From contig NZ_GG695971.1 of the NCBI RefSeq assembly GCF_000159955.1, positions 337,835-350,946 on the forward strand: a stretch of 13,112 nt of DNA. The letters run 5' to 3'. Every line of letters begins with the position of its first letter. Within the stretch, counting starts at the first letter, position 1. Positions 12,960 to 13,112 of this stretch are shown here, piece by piece. The translations under genes were made by a program, and so were the position numbers. The notes beneath the pieces were generated by a model, which saw nothing but the letters and a program-made list of their open reading frames with translations, did not search any database and had not been told where the DNA came from. Origin of the DNA: Paenibacillus sp. oral taxon 786 str. D14. Its GTDB lineage: Bacteria; Bacillota; Bacilli; Paenibacillales; Paenibacillaceae.

Positions 12960-13112
12960 CATTGGGAACAAGAGTTAGTTATCCCCCTAGAAGTTAAAAT
13001 GAAGGCAATTGAAATGAAAATGTCTGGTACACCGGTGAAGGAAATTATGGAGCAATTAAATATCCGAAATAAGACACAAGCGGAAACTTGGATGAGATGG
13101 TATCGCAATGGC
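12948..13112 (+). CDS. IS3-family transposase OrfA, N-terminal part (incomplete at window edge)
   Basis: The first 55 codons of an OrfA-type helix-turn-helix protein, running off the window. From residue 13 it reads PLEVKMKAIEMKMSGTPVKE, then IMEQLNIRNKTQAETWMRWY, the DNA-binding helices found at the start of IS3-family (IS150-like) OrfA. The uninterrupted frame opens at GTG 12948, but its first residues (MFFFHWEQELVI) look artificial. A better start is TTG 12962, eleven bases after GGAGGTG, reading GTRVSYP. That frame joins LEVKMK only if one of five C at 12983-12987 is removed. The gene may thus be frameshifted. In IS3 elements OrfB follows by programmed frameshift, but none of that is visible. 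Base use is much more AT-rich than in the neighbours. Confidence 0.72.
   Translation, partial: MFFFHWEQELVIPLEVKMKAIEMKMSGTPVKEIMEQLNIRNKTQAETWMRWYRNG

Larger units (their letters stand above)
12869..13112 (+). mobile_element. Left end of an IS3-family insertion sequence, cut by the window edge
   Basis: From 12869 the sequence turns AT-rich, unlike its surroundings. It begins TGACCCCATAGTGTGGGACA, a terminal repeat starting with TG as in IS3-family elements, and leads into an orfA-like transposase N terminus. The right end, the main transposase (orfB) and the target duplication lie beyond the window. The family call rests on the orfA text and the TG end; the exact left boundary is uncertain by a few bases. 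Confidence 0.75.

Noticed and set aside
1..13112. CRISPR array, tRNA, rRNA, phage or defence cluster
   Set aside because: No regularly spaced repeats, no tRNA-like cloverleaf, no rRNA text and no defence or phage protein signatures were seen on either strand.

Overview
The window reads as chromosome of a fairly GC-rich Gram-positive Bacillota, most likely Paenibacillus, Cohnella or a relative. The reasons are strong purine-rich Shine-Dalgarno sequences before nearly every gene, U-tailed hairpin terminators, an LmrA/YxaF-type repressor with Bacillus-like operator boxes, a PbuG/PbuO-type purine permease and a MenA-like prenyltransferase. The genus is inference. No rRNA, tRNA, CRISPR array, phage module or defence island is visible.

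Layout. (1) 9-836: an SRPBCC (AHSA1-like) protein and an ArsR-type regulator 3 bases apart, closed by a hairpin. (2) 1048-2913: an aldo/keto reductase and a two-domain GNAT acetyltransferase in one short operon behind a TATAAT promoter. (3) 2942-5371: a drug-resistance module. It has a TetR/LmrA-like repressor with a perfect palindrome over its own start site, LmrA-like boxes in the next leader, and a 14-helix DHA2 efflux pump ending in a strong terminator. (4) 5519-6554: a ferrochelatase gene of the proteobacterial HemH type, broken in this sequence by a one-base expansion of a nine-G run. (5) 6656-7945: an NCS2 purine permease. (6) 8093-8650: an unrecognised exported protein with its own promoter and terminator. 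(7) 8837-10222: a membrane PAS-GGDEF diguanylate cyclase, convergent with a small three-helix membrane protein on the minus strand (10224-10523). (8) 10720-12832: a UbiA-family prenyltransferase (MenA-like) and a Gfo/Idh/MocA-type oxidoreductase that lacks the usual EKP lysine. (9) 12869-13112: the left end of an AT-rich IS3-family element, cut off by the window edge.

Functionally this is a run of small independent housekeeping and accessory units: drug efflux with its repressor, quinone and heme enzymes, purine uptake and c-di-GMP signalling. It is not one pathway. I found no convincing new multi-gene system. The points most worth a second look are the G9 frameshift in a proteobacterial-type ferrochelatase, the repressor/operator layout of the efflux module, the folded RNA at the IS left end (a hairpin that buries the transposase ribosome site and ends in a U-run), and the lysine-less oxidoreductase. 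Two separate genes, hemH and the IS orfA, read best if one base is removed from a homopolymer, so sequencing error has to be excluded first.
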